Below are positions 9,519-18,078 of a stretch of 64,000 nt of DNA, in pieces; position 1 is the stretch's first letter; the number at the start of each line of letters is the position of its first letter. The stretch spans positions 478,851-542,850 of the forward strand of contig JAOUEW010000002.1 in assembly GCA_029858505.1 (NCBI GenBank), read 5' to 3'. The notes under the pieces were generated by a model. It did no database searches and was not told where the DNA came from. It was given only the letters and a program-made list of their open reading frames with translations. A program made the translations under genes and the position numbers. The DNA is from Deltaproteobacteria bacterium (GTDB lineage: Bacteria; SAR324; JACQKK01).

Positions 9519-9600
9519 ATTACCCCAGCGGTTGCACAAAAAATTCTCATCCCGAATGGGAACATTACCCCCTGCAGGCGCAGAACTCTCTCCACAACCC

Positions 9601-10458
9601 ATGGCTCTTATGCACTTTCCCCCGCCCAAAATCATTTATACCCTAGGCCCAGAGGGCACCTTCAGCGATATGGCGGCCGGGCGGCTGGCGGCAGGCTTTC
9701 CGGACCCCAAGCCCTCCATACGGCTGACCCACAACTTGGCAGAGGCCGTGGCCCTGGCCGAGCGGGATAGCGAGGGGTGGGGGGTGGTGCCCATCGAGAA
9801 CTCGGTGGCCGGTACGGTGGGCCAGGCCCAGGAAACCCTGGCCCGCCACCGGGTGGTGATCGAACGGGAGATCATCCTCCCCGTGCGGTTTGCCCTGCTG
9901 GCCCGGGGCCCCGCAGAAGAAGCCCCCCTGTGCTTTGCCCACCCCCAGGCCGCCGACCAGTGTAGCGATTTCATGGCCCGCCGCCTGCCCAAGGCCGCCA
10001 CGGTGTTTACGGCCAGCAACGTGGAGTCTGGCCGCCGCCTGCTGGCCCTGCCAAAGGAAGAAGCGGGGGCGGCCATTGTTCCGCTAGATTATGGCAAGGC
10101 CCACCCTGACCTGCTGGTGGGGGAGGACATTCAAGATTATTCCCACAACACCACCCGGTTTCTGGCGGTGCGCCAGCGGGGGGCCCAGGAGCAGTTCGAT
10201 TTCACCCGCCGAAAGACGTCTATTTTCGTGGAGCCAGAGGAAGACCGGGTGGGGTTGCTGCTGGACCTGTTGAATATCTTTAAGAAGCATCACATTAGTC
10301 TCACCCGGCTGGAGTCTCACCCGGCCCGCAACAAGCCCTGGGTGTACGTGTTTTTCATGGATTTCACCAATAATCCGCAAAGCCCCGCCTGTCTGGAGGA
10401 CCTTCACGCTTCCGTTCGCAAAATCACCGTGCTGGGCAGTTACGATACGCTGGAGTAG
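9601..10458 (+). CDS. pheA: Prephenate dehydratase with ACT domain
   Basis: It converts prephenate to phenylpyruvate in phenylalanine synthesis. The N-terminal half starts IIYTLGPEGTFSDMAA and contains the essential TRF motif in HNTTRFLAV. A C-terminal ACT domain (about residues 198-280, with LESHPARNKPW) gives feedback inhibition by phenylalanine. No chorismate mutase domain is present, so this is the monofunctional form. The start was put at the ATG giving MALMHFPPPK; an ATG at 9556 is an alternative and neither has a strong ribosome site. It converges with the AT-rich gene at 10467 with only eight bases between stop codons. Confidence 0.95.
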   Translation: MALMHFPPPKIIYTLGPEGTFSDMAAGRLAAGFPDPKPSIRLTHNLAEAVALAERDSEGWGVVPIENSVAGTVGQAQETLARHRVVIEREIILPVRFALLARGPAEEAPLCFAHPQAADQCSDFMARRLPKAATVFTASNVESGRRLLALPKEEAGAAIVPLDYGKAHPDLLVGEDIQDYSHNTTRFLAVRQRGAQEQFDFTRRKTSIFVEPEEDRVGLLLDLLNIFKKHHISLTRLESHPARNKPWVYVFFMDFTNNPQSPACLEDLHASVRKITVLGSYDTLE

Positions 10459-10466
10459 GGCGACAG

Positions 10467-11759
10467 TTATTGTTTTAATAGCCGGATAATAACCGTTCGA
10501 TTTTCTTCGTCCTGGCGGCGGGGGTTGTTATCATGATGCGACGCAGAAACGATATAAATTTTTCTGATTGTTTTTAATTCGTTTTTTCCTACCTTGTCCT
10601 TTAAAAAATCCCAAACGACATAAGCCCTTAAGTACCCAAGCTCAATATTACTGCCAAAGTAATATGTTTTATTTTGGTCTAAGGGCTTTAGGGTTCCGTC
10701 CGCATTGGAAATTTCTTTGTCTAAATTTTGTGCAACCCAATAATTACACCTGATCCTGTAATCTTTGCAATTTGAACGATAAATTATCCCGGCCATGGAG
10801 GCATGGCCCTCCACCATTATTGTATTGGCTTCATTGGCATATTCGTTAACCCCAACGATAATCTTTTCAAGTAGTTTATTTAATTGCTGATTTTGCTTAT
10901 GGCTAAATTTATAAGATCCATTTTCAAAGCCAGAGATTTCCTCTTCAAATGCGATATTTGTTTTTATGTTAATTTTATTTTCTATTATTGCAAATCTCAC
11001 AAACAACGAAAATCCAACTAGTGCAATTGCCCCGATATAGGCTTCAAGGTTGTTCTTGTGAAAATTAATTTTTATTACTTTATATGGGATGTAGATAAAT
11101 GCGAGGAAAATAAGTAAATAATATAGTAAATATATATACTCTCCGGATATGTGTTTGTAAATTAATACATCGTCAAGGTATATCCTTAATATATAAAGTA
11201 AAAAAATTACTGATGAAGCTATAACGATTTTTATGTAGAATATATTCGAAAGAGACTCTATATTAGTGTTCAGGATTAGAATGATAATCCCAAAAAGAAA
11301 CAACGCGAAGGAAAAAATATCTTTGAAGTTTGAGTATTCTACATGTACTTCTTGGTAAACCCCATCTAAGGGGCTGTATGAAAGGGTAAAGAAAGGCGAC
11401 TGAGTATCTTGGTGAGCGTTTTTTTGGAATCCAATATTACTTTTATCGAAAAGATTTTTGCAGGGTTCGTTTGGGCCTACAATAGAAGTAGTGGCAATAC
11501 AAAGTTTGTCATATCTGTCAAACCTTCTTTCCTTTGACCATCCAAAATCACTTGAGTACGTGGATGAAATAAGCACAAATAATATTTCAGATATAATTAT
11601 GGATAAAACAAATGAAAAATTTATGAATGATTTATTCTTGGTTGTTTTTTTAAAATAATTTACTAGGAAAAAAACAACCCGTAAAATTCTTTTCAACCTA
11701 CTTAAAAGGCGAAGATAGTATTTGTGAATTCTTTTTTGTACGTTATTTTGTTTTTTCAT
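10467..11759 (-). CDS. Multi-pass membrane protein with a C-terminal OmpA-like domain
   Basis: I do not recognise a named family. The first 40 residues are very basic. Predicted membrane segments lie near residues 47-67, 148-166, 173-194, 208-228 and 240-258, with a soluble loop around 70-145. From about 290 to 430 the sequence resembles the OmpA/MotB peptidoglycan-associating domain: a helix, a VEGHAS strand, ELGYLRAYVVWDFLKDK, the IYIVSASHHD strand, and RRQDEENRTVIIRLL at the end. This suggests a protein spanning the inner membrane and reaching the wall. Composition is far more AT-rich than the chromosome, indicating transfer. It is followed downstream by nothing on its strand; its upstream neighbour is a membrane protein seven bases away, so they form a pair. 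Confidence 0.7.
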   Translation of the reverse strand: MKKQNNVQKRIHKYYLRLLSRLKRILRVVFFLVNYFKKTTKNKSFINFSFVLSIIISEILFVLISSTYSSDFGWSKERRFDRYDKLCIATTSIVGPNEPCKNLFDKSNIGFQKNAHQDTQSPFFTLSYSPLDGVYQEVHVEYSNFKDIFSFALFLFGIIILILNTNIESLSNIFYIKIVIASSVIFLLYILRIYLDDVLIYKHISGEYIYLLYYLLIFLAFIYIPYKVIKINFHKNNLEAYIGAIALVGFSLFVRFAIIENKINIKTNIAFEEEISGFENGSYKFSHKQNQQLNKLLEKIIVGVNEYANEANTIMVEGHASMAGIIYRSNCKDYRIRCNYWVAQNLDKEISNADGTLKPLDQNKTYYFGSNIELGYLRAYVVWDFLKDKVGKNELKTIRKIYIVSASHHDNNPRRQDEENRTVIIRLLKQ

Positions 11760-11766
11760 TCTCAGA

Positions 11767-12456
11767 TTATTTTTTAAATCTTTCTGTCCATTTCCAAAAT
11801 GACTTTGAATGTATTATGTTCCAAAATGACTTTGAATGTATTATGTTTATGGCCATCATGAATAGAAAAATATATGGAATATTTTTAAAATCTTTGGAAA
11901 ATACAAAAAACAATGGGAAACAGAATATTAATATAGTCAGTGGGATGAAAACGTTAAAAAATTCATTGAAACGCCCATCTTTTTCAATAAAAATAAAACC
12001 AATTGCTTCGTTAAATACCGCCTCAAAAAGTATTATAATGAAATAAAATAGTATGACCAGGCATGAAGTGGTAATATTATGACTTAACTCTCCAGATAAG
12101 ATGGCCATAAATATGTTACTGATTAGCAATATGTTCAAAATAACATGCATTACCGCAAAGGGTAACCAGTATAATTTTTTGGGAGATTTAAAATCGACCC
12201 TATTGAAATATAGAGCCGCCATAAATATAAAAAATACAAGGTACCTTATTGAAAACAATCCCCATGGTATTTCTTGCGGGAAGTTTAATCCATAATGCTT
12301 TATGTCATAAGATAATGACATGATTATAGAAATTTTAATCAACGCCTCAACAAGCAAATATAATGGTTGTATTAATACAAAAAGAATCCAACAAATAAAC
12401 AAAACTAACAATAAATAACTTTCAAATGGATTTATGTCTTCTTTTTGTTTTGGCAT
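11767..12456 (-). CDS. Hydrophobic membrane protein paired with the OmpA-like gene
   Basis: No family is recognised. The 229-residue product has about six hydrophobic segments (roughly 13-45, 68-83, 98-118, 129-150, 168-186 and 192-206). The C-terminus contains a nine-residue tandem duplication, IIHSKSFWN twice, created by a 27-bp DNA repeat. It is the first gene of a two-gene, AT-rich minus-strand unit; its stop is seven bases before the start of the OmpA-domain gene, so co-translation is likely. It could be a membrane partner of that protein. Confidence 0.6.
   Translation of the reverse strand: MPKQKEDINPFESYLLLVLFICWILFVLIQPLYLLVEALIKISIIMSLSYDIKHYGLNFPQEIPWGLFSIRYLVFFIFMAALYFNRVDFKSPKKLYWLPFAVMHVILNILLISNIFMAILSGELSHNITTSCLVILFYFIIILFEAVFNEAIGFIFIEKDGRFNEFFNVFIPLTILIFCFPLFFVFSKDFKNIPYIFLFMMAINIIHSKSFWNIIHSKSFWKWTERFKK
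11792..11847. repeat. 27-bp perfect tandem duplication inside a gene
   Basis: Two adjacent identical 27-bp copies (11792-11818 and 11819-11845), plus two further matching bases, duplicate nine codons in frame near the 3' end of the membrane-protein gene. Identity of the copies suggests a recent replication-slippage event. Confidence 0.95.
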
Positions 12457-12615
12457 AAATAATTCCCCGTTTTTATTAAAATAATATCTTTAATAATACG
12501 CATATTTCCCCTGGGGGGTATTTATAAAAAATGGCAAGCATTTCTAATTGATATTCTATTTTATTGTGAAGGACAACAAAAAAGACACAGGCTTTAGGGT
12601 ATGTTCTCTCCCCCA

Positions 12616-12650
12616 CAAAATAAAACGGGCGCCCTTGCGTGGCGCCCGTT
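12616..12650 (-). terminator. Rho-independent terminator of pfp
   Basis: On the minus strand a nine-bp stem (ACGGGCGCC with GGCGCCCGT, loop CTTGCGT) is followed by a T-rich tract. It lies 30 bases past the pfp stop codon. Confidence 0.88.
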
Positions 12651-12679
12651 TCTATTTCTCTCTATCCTGCCATGACGTT

Positions 12680-13942
12680 CTATTTTTTAGATTCAAACGG
12701 AGGCAGTTTGGCCTTCACCAGTTCCTTCTTCAGGCGGTGATACACCGGCATCCCGTTCTTGAACTCCGGGAAGGACTCTCCCTCAATCAGCGGCTGGCAA
12801 TACTTGCGGAAGGCTTCGGTCATGTGGAAGCCGTCTTCCCGGATGAACTCCTTGGGGATGACTTTTTCCGTGTTGGCGATGTTGCCCGCGTCGGTGGATT
12901 CCAGGTGCCACTTGTAGGGGGCGTCTTGGGTGCGGATGATGGTGACCATGTGGCCGTTCAGCCCCTGGCCCGCCAGTTCCACCGCTTTGCGTCCGCAGGC
13001 TTCGGCCTGCTCCACGTCTACTTTAGACGACATGTGCCGGGCGGAGCGTTGGCAATAATCGGGGATGGCCCCGTGAGTTTTCAGCCCCAGGTCCTGCTTA
13101 ATCATGTCTTGCACGGTTTGCCCGGCACCGCCCAGTTGGGCGTGGCCAAAGGCATCCTTGGTTCCACTTTCCGCCAGGAAGGTGCCGTCGGGGTTTTTCA
13201 CCCCTTCGCTCACCGTGACGGCGCAGTAGCCAATCTTGTCCACGGTTTCTTTCACCTTGGCCATGAACTTGGCCCGGTCCAGTTTCACTTCGGGCAGCAG
13301 AATGATGTGGGGGCCGTCTTTCTCATCGCGCTGGGCCAGGGCGGTGGCGGCGGCCATCCAGCCGGCGTGGCGGCCCATGGCTTCCAGCACGAACACCTTG
13401 GTGGAGTCGCGGGCCATGGATTCCAGGTCGCGGCTGGCTTCGATCATGGACACCACCAAATACTTAGCGGCAGAAGCAAAGCCGGGAGAGGCATCGGTAA
13501 TGGGCAGGTCGTTGTCCACCGTTTTGGGCACGCCCATCACCTTCAGGCTGGAGCCGTTTTGCTTGGCGAAGTCAGACAGCTTCTTCACGGTGTCCATGGA
13601 GTCGTTGCCCCCGTTGTAGAAGAAATATTCCACGTCGTGGGCTTTGCACACGTCCAAAATCCGCTGGAACAGGGCCTTGTCTTTTTCCAGGTCCCGCAGC
13701 TTGCGGCGGCACGAGCCAAAGGCCCCTCCGGGCATGAATTTCAACCCTTCAATGGCTTCGGGAGATTCTTTAGACAGGTCAATCAGCTTCTCTTCAATCA
13801 CGCCATTGATGCCGTTCAGTCCGGCATAAATATGGCCGATAAAGTCGGAGGCCATGGCGGCCTTGATGACGCCGTAGGCGCAGGTGTTAATCACCGAGGT
13901 GACGCCGCCAGACTGGGCGTAAATGGCGTTCTTCTTTCCCAT
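12680..13942 (-). CDS. pfp: 6-phosphofructokinase, pyrophosphate-dependent type
   Basis: It phosphorylates fructose 6-phosphate, and can run reversibly when PPi is the donor. The start is the ATG giving MGKKNAIYAQSGG. Conserved blocks are GGNDSMDT, PKTVDNDLP and MGRHAGWMAA. The Lys in PKTVDND (instead of Gly in PGTIDND) is the established mark of PPi rather than ATP use; the usual GGDDS is GGNDS here, so the donor deserves a test. The 420-residue length matches short PPi-PFKs. A reversible enzyme suits an organism switching between CO2 fixation and glycolysis. It ends a minus-strand run with its own terminator. Confidence 0.93.
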   Translation of the reverse strand: MGKKNAIYAQSGGVTSVINTCAYGVIKAAMASDFIGHIYAGLNGINGVIEEKLIDLSKESPEAIEGLKFMPGGAFGSCRRKLRDLEKDKALFQRILDVCKAHDVEYFFYNGGNDSMDTVKKLSDFAKQNGSSLKVMGVPKTVDNDLPITDASPGFASAAKYLVVSMIEASRDLESMARDSTKVFVLEAMGRHAGWMAAATALAQRDEKDGPHIILLPEVKLDRAKFMAKVKETVDKIGYCAVTVSEGVKNPDGTFLAESGTKDAFGHAQLGGAGQTVQDMIKQDLGLKTHGAIPDYCQRSARHMSSKVDVEQAEACGRKAVELAGQGLNGHMVTIIRTQDAPYKWHLESTDAGNIANTEKVIPKEFIREDGFHMTEAFRKYCQPLIEGESFPEFKNGMPVYHRLKKELVKAKLPPFESKK

Positions 13943-14006
13943 GATGTGTTTTGCCGAAAGGGGTGGAGACAAAGGCGGGGGGTTCCCCCTGCCGGTTTTA
14001 AACCGT

Positions 14007-14023
14007 CAATTTGTAGCAAATTG
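14007..14023. promoter_or_regulatory. Inverted repeat upstream of pfp
   Basis: Perfect seven-bp arms CAATTTG and CAAATTG are separated by three bases, in the 104-bp space between the radical SAM stop and the pfp start. It could be an operator overlapping a pfp promoter. It is not followed by a T run on either strand, so a terminator is less likely. Confidence 0.4.
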
Positions 14024-14046
14024 GCCCTAAAAAAGGAAATTTCAGG

Positions 14047-14976
14047 TTAGCCCCCCTGGGCGGTTTTTTTGGCGGGGGTGCCAGCGGCAGGAAAGGGCTC
14101 GATGGGGGTGGCCCATTTGGAGAAATCCGTGCTGGTATAGGCATCGCATCGCTTGCACAGGTTCAGTTCGTCGCGGCGGCCTTTGTCTAGCAGGCTGCGG
14201 CAGCGGGCCAATTCTTGGCCTTTCCAGATGTCGATCAGCGTCTGCTTACGGATATCTCCCACCAACTGCCTGCCGGTGGAGTCCCAGCAGCACAGGGTGG
14301 CCGTGCCATCCACGTAAAAGAACATTTCCCGTTCCACCTTTAGGCAGGGCAGGTTCACCGCCTCGGTTTGGCCTTCCCAGGGGTAACGGTACAGGTCGGT
14401 GAGAATTACGTTGTCCGGTCCCCGCTCTTCCCAATACTTTTTAAAGTCCACCTGTTCCTCTTCGGTTCCTGGAAAGCGAATCATGCGAACTTCGGTGTGG
14501 GTTTTGGCCCCGGTTTCTTTCACCCGCTTCAGAAAATATTCCACGTTTCGGTACACGTTGTCGTAGGAAAGGCCGCGGGATTCATCAAAGGTCTCCCGTT
14601 TGAAGCCGTCTACGCTGAACCGGATGGTATCAATGCCAATCGAGATAACTTCATCGGCCAGTTTGGGGTGCACCACCGACCCGTTGGAGTTGAATTCGAT
14701 GCGGGCGGTGGGGTCTTGGCGGATGTAGCGCATGATGTCCGGCATCCGCTTGTCGAAGAACGGTTCGTTCAGCAGGAATGGCCGGTAGGTCACCCCCATG
14801 CCGCGGGATTCATCAATGATTTTTTTCCATACCTGTTCCTCCATGTAGTTCGGCTGCCGCAGGGTGTTATTTTGCGGGCAGAACCAGCACTTGGCGTTGC
14901 ACAATATGGTGGTCTCGATCTGGATGACCGAGGGGGTGTCTGGATATTGGTTCCCGGTGGGTTGTTTGGGATTCAT
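14047..14976 (-). CDS. Radical SAM protein with SPASM-type C-terminus
   Basis: The radical SAM cluster motif CNAKCWFC (CxxxCxxC) lies at about residues 26-33, followed by the usual TIM-barrel elements (LLNEPFFDKRMPDIMRYI, IEFNSNGS, IRFSVDGF). The C-terminal part has cysteines in LPCLKVER, LCCWDS and LCKRCDAY, typical of a SPASM auxiliary Fe-S cluster. Such proteins modify peptides, sugars or cofactors; the substrate cannot be told here. It is 50 bases downstream of waaA on the same strand, so a link to envelope sugar chemistry is possible but unproven. Confidence 0.85.
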   Translation of the reverse strand: MNPKQPTGNQYPDTPSVIQIETTILCNAKCWFCPQNNTLRQPNYMEEQVWKKIIDESRGMGVTYRPFLLNEPFFDKRMPDIMRYIRQDPTARIEFNSNGSVVHPKLADEVISIGIDTIRFSVDGFKRETFDESRGLSYDNVYRNVEYFLKRVKETGAKTHTEVRMIRFPGTEEEQVDFKKYWEERGPDNVILTDLYRYPWEGQTEAVNLPCLKVEREMFFYVDGTATLCCWDSTGRQLVGDIRKQTLIDIWKGQELARCRSLLDKGRRDELNLCKRCDAYTSTDFSKWATPIEPFPAAGTPAKKTAQGG

Positions 14977-15026
14977 GGGGGGCCTGGTGGGCGGAAATGG
15001 GTGAGACAGTTCTTGGGGGTTGGCGT

Positions 15027-16334
15027 TTACCGGTGTTGATCAAGGATCTGAAAGCATGTGTCCGAGGCGCCGCCGTGATCCTCGATAAACCGGGCGGCCC
15101 GGCGGCCCGTTTCCCGAACGCTCTTCGGGTCGGCCAGCAAGGCGGTCAGTTGTTTCTCCAGGCTGGGGCCATCGGCAATGGGGTAGGCCAGCCCTAACCG
15201 GGCCAGTTCCATGGCCTCTGGTGAGTTTTTATGGCGGGGGCCAAACAACGGGGGCACCCCCATGGCGGCGGGCTCCATGGTGTTGTGCACGCCGCTGGAA
15301 AATCCACCCCCCACATAGGCCAACAGGGCCAATTGGTACAACGTGGACAACTGCCCCACCGTGTCTACCAACACCACCCGGTGGGGTGAAGACCCAGGGG
15401 TCATGGCGGTCCAGCGAATAATGGAATGACCCGCCAACCCTTGTTCCACGGCCTTTAAGTGCGGTTCACCCACTTCGTGGGGCACCACCACGGCGACCAG
15501 TTCCGGGTGCTTCTCCAACGCCCGACGCAACACGGGCAACAGGTATTCCTCATCGGCGGGCCAAGTGGAGCCAGCCATAAACACCGGTGCCCTGGAAAGC
15601 CAGTCTGGTACCTGGGGGGGGGCCAGGGTTTTTTTCCTGTCCAGCACCGAGTCGAACCGGGTGTCTCCCCCATGGATTACTTGGGGGTGATTCGGCAGGG
15701 TGGATAAAAACCGTTGCCGGTCTTCTTCCGTCACCGCCAAGATGGCCGTAAAGCACTGGTGCAGAGAGGCCGAAAGAGACCGCCCCAGGGGGTTGTTGAT
15801 CCGCAAGCTATCGGCCCGCAGGGTTCCGGAAATTAAATACAATGGAACCTTGGCCCGGGCGATTTGCCACAGCATGTTGGGCCACAGGTCAAACTTTACG
15901 CAGACCACAACGTTTGGCCGAAGCAGCGCCAACATGCGGCGGGTGTTGCCGGGGAAATCCAACGGCAGATAATCCACCACAATGATATTTCCGGGGTTCC
16001 CCGGGGTGATATTTCTCGTGTTCCCCCGCCGCCTGGAGGCCCACTGGTAACCCGTCACGGAAAACACGGTGAGGGCGACCTGCCACCCCGCTGCGGTGAG
16101 GCGCTCCATCACGGGCTGGGCCTGAAGATATTCGCCCGCGCTGGACACGTGAAACCATGCCAGGGGTTTGGCGGGGTCCCGGTCCGCCAGTTGTGCTTCG
16201 ATGCGTTCCCAAAGCCCATGGCGGCCGCGCCACGAGGCTCCCACTTTGGGGTGAATCCGCGAGACGCCCCAGGCCAGCAGCCAAACCAGGGGCAGAAATA
16301 CCCCGTTGTAGGCAATCTTCCAAAACACGTTCAA
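15027..16334 (-). CDS. waaA: 3-deoxy-D-manno-octulosonic acid (Kdo) transferase
   Basis: It transfers Kdo from CMP-Kdo to lipid A precursor at the inner membrane. The N-terminus has one membrane anchor (residues 10-24). The catalytic Glu68 is in VSSAGEYLQA, matching the WaaA SxGE block. Later conserved parts are AGSTWPADEE, VPHEVGEPHL and the CMP-binding region GGGFSSGVHNTMEPAAMGVP. The usual ETELWPN box reads VKFDLWPN, closer to what I recall of Bacteroidetes-type enzymes. The length of 435 is normal. It may be transcribed with the radical SAM gene downstream. Confidence 0.92.
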   Translation of the reverse strand: MNVFWKIAYNGVFLPLVWLLAWGVSRIHPKVGASWRGRHGLWERIEAQLADRDPAKPLAWFHVSSAGEYLQAQPVMERLTAAGWQVALTVFSVTGYQWASRRRGNTRNITPGNPGNIIVVDYLPLDFPGNTRRMLALLRPNVVVCVKFDLWPNMLWQIARAKVPLYLISGTLRADSLRINNPLGRSLSASLHQCFTAILAVTEEDRQRFLSTLPNHPQVIHGGDTRFDSVLDRKKTLAPPQVPDWLSRAPVFMAGSTWPADEEYLLPVLRRALEKHPELVAVVVPHEVGEPHLKAVEQGLAGHSIIRWTAMTPGSSPHRVVLVDTVGQLSTLYQLALLAYVGGGFSSGVHNTMEPAAMGVPPLFGPRHKNSPEAMELARLGLAYPIADGPSLEKQLTALLADPKSVRETGRRAARFIEDHGGASDTCFQILDQHR

Positions 16335-16476
16335 GGGCCTGTTCTCAGTGTAGGGTCTTTCACGTTGCGGCCCCAGTCCGTTTTTAGCGTTCCCTCCAGG
16401 GTTTCCGGTTGTTCTTCTTATTTTGCCCCTTTATGGGGGGGCTGACAAGGCGAGTCTTGGCTGGGCCCTTGATCCC

Positions 16477-17265
16477 TTATCCCAGTGAATTCTCAAAGAC
16501 GGCCACCACGGGCACGTGATCGGAAGGCTTTTCGCCCTCACGCTCCTGTCGTTGGATGTCACAACCGGTGGCCAGGGCGGCCAGGGGGGGGCTTGTCCAA
16601 ATGTGGTCAATCCGTAGGCCTTTGTTTTTTTGGAAGGATCCGGCTCGGTAGTCCCACCAGGAAAACAGGTGGGGTTCGGGGTGAAAGGCTCGGAACTGGT
16701 CCACAAACCCCCAATTTCTCAGGCGTTCCAGGGCTTTTCGTTCTTGTGGATGGAACCCCACTTCTCCTTCCATGGCCTCCACGGAGTACACATCTTCCGG
16801 GGCGGGGGCCACGTTGAAGTCTCCACACAGGGCCAAGGGTTCGGCTGGGGTATGGTGTTGGCCCAGCCAGTCGGTCAGCCGGGCCAGCCAAGCCAGTTTA
16901 AAGGCGAATTTATCGCTGCCCACCGCTTGGCCGTTGGGGATGTAGGCGCTGATGACCCGAATATTGTGGGTGGTGGCGGATAGGATCCGTTTTTCTGGTT
17001 CGTCCACTCCCGGTTCAAATCCAGCCAGGGGCTGGTGGATGGGCGCGGTGGATAAAATCGCCACCCCGTTGAACCCCTTTTGACCGGAAAACGCAACTTG
17101 GTAACCCCGCTGGGCCAAGGGTTCCAGGGGGAACAGACTATCTTCTACTTTGGTTTCCTGCAGGCAGACGATTTCTGGATGATGATGGTCCAGCCAAGCC
17201 AAAAAACGTTCCATCCTGGCCCGGATTCCGTTCACGTTCCAAGTGGCCAGTCGTAAGGCGCTCAT
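16477..17265 (-). CDS. xthA: Exodeoxyribonuclease III (AP endonuclease)
   Basis: This base-excision repair nuclease belongs to the EEP fold. Motifs run in order: ATWNVNGIRAR, VCLQETKVED (metal-binding Glu), SAYIPNGQA, CGDFNVAPAPEDV, WWDYR and SDHVPVVAVFE at the end. The start at MSALRLATWN leaves a 10-base gap from the DUF4197 gene upstream; a longer form would overlap that gene. The length of 262 fits the family. Confidence 0.96.
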   Translation of the reverse strand: MSALRLATWNVNGIRARMERFLAWLDHHHPEIVCLQETKVEDSLFPLEPLAQRGYQVAFSGQKGFNGVAILSTAPIHQPLAGFEPGVDEPEKRILSATTHNIRVISAYIPNGQAVGSDKFAFKLAWLARLTDWLGQHHTPAEPLALCGDFNVAPAPEDVYSVEAMEGEVGFHPQERKALERLRNWGFVDQFRAFHPEPHLFSWWDYRAGSFQKNKGLRIDHIWTSPPLAALATGCDIQRQEREGEKPSDHVPVVAVFENSLG

Positions 17266-17275
17266 GGCGGAGAGA

Positions 17276-18052
17276 TTAGGGAGAAGGTTTGGCGTAATAC
17301 CCAAACACCCGCTGCAACAGTGGGGTGGTTCGGGCAGCCGATTCTTTGCGAATCCGGGATTCCTCTTCCGCTAGCAGCAAAAACATGGCCGCCAGGGTTT
17401 TATCGGTCACATATTTATCGAGATCCACCTCTACTTTTTTGACCAAGGGAAGAGAATTGTATTTCTGGGCCAGTTTCCGGTAACGCGCGGTGGAGCCCAC
17501 GCTTTCCAAGGCCTGATGAATGGGTGGGGTAAATGCTTTGGTCAGGTTTTCAGTGGTGTTTGTTTGAAAGTAGCGGGTGGCTTCATCCTCTTTTCCCTGA
17601 ATGATCTTGATGGCGTCCACCAGGGTCATCTTCTGCAGGGCTTCAATAAAAATATCTCTGGCTTTGGGGGCGGCCTGCTCGGCGGCTTGATTGAGGGAAA
17701 GGATGAATTCATCTACTTCTTGTTTCATTCCCAACTGGGTCAGGCGCTGGCCCAGGGCTTTTAATTCAGGGGGGAGAGGAATTGTCAGGCGGGGTTCCTT
17801 CATAAACACCCCCTGCTGAGACAAGTGATCCACCGTTTTCCCAGTGCCCACCCGCAGGGCTTCCTTTAGCCCATCCGCCACGGTTTTTTCATCCGGGGCA
17901 TCGGCTTTTTTGGTGGGAGCCAGGGTCTGTACCTGTTTTTTCAAACCCTGCAGCCCTTGGGCCGAAGCGTTGAAGACCCCGGATAGAAAGAGGACCACCA
18001 CCAAAGAAATGGGGAGCACAACCCACACCAACCGAGAAGAAACCTTGAGCAT
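17276..18052 (-). CDS. Exported DUF4197 family protein
   Basis: The product (258 residues) starts with a signal peptide ending NASAQ. The rest fits DUF4197: ADGLKEALRVGTGKTVDHL, ARDIFIEALQKMTLVDAIKI, then ATRYFQTNTTENLTKAFTP. The family is helical, periplasmic and of unknown function. The start is supported by a GGAGA site a few bases before the ATG. It sits between fabI (27 bases upstream) and xthA (10 bases downstream) in one run. Confidence 0.88.
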   Translation of the reverse strand: MLKVSSRLVWVVLPISLVVVLFLSGVFNASAQGLQGLKKQVQTLAPTKKADAPDEKTVADGLKEALRVGTGKTVDHLSQQGVFMKEPRLTIPLPPELKALGQRLTQLGMKQEVDEFILSLNQAAEQAAPKARDIFIEALQKMTLVDAIKIIQGKEDEATRYFQTNTTENLTKAFTPPIHQALESVGSTARYRKLAQKYNSLPLVKKVEVDLDKYVTDKTLAAMFLLLAEEESRIRKESAARTTPLLQRVFGYYAKPSP

Positions 18053-18078
18053 GGGAAATCTCCAATATGAGGAACCGA

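Noticed and set aside
10467-12456. The membrane pair as a Zorya (ZorAB) defence unit
   Set aside because: The OmpA-like end recalls ZorB, but the partner does not look like MotA-type ZorA and no ZorC/ZorD or helicase gene adjoins.
12548-14050. 500-codon plus-strand frame opposite pfp
   Set aside because: It is antisense to a well-supported pfp gene and has His/Gly/Phe-rich shadow composition with no domain.
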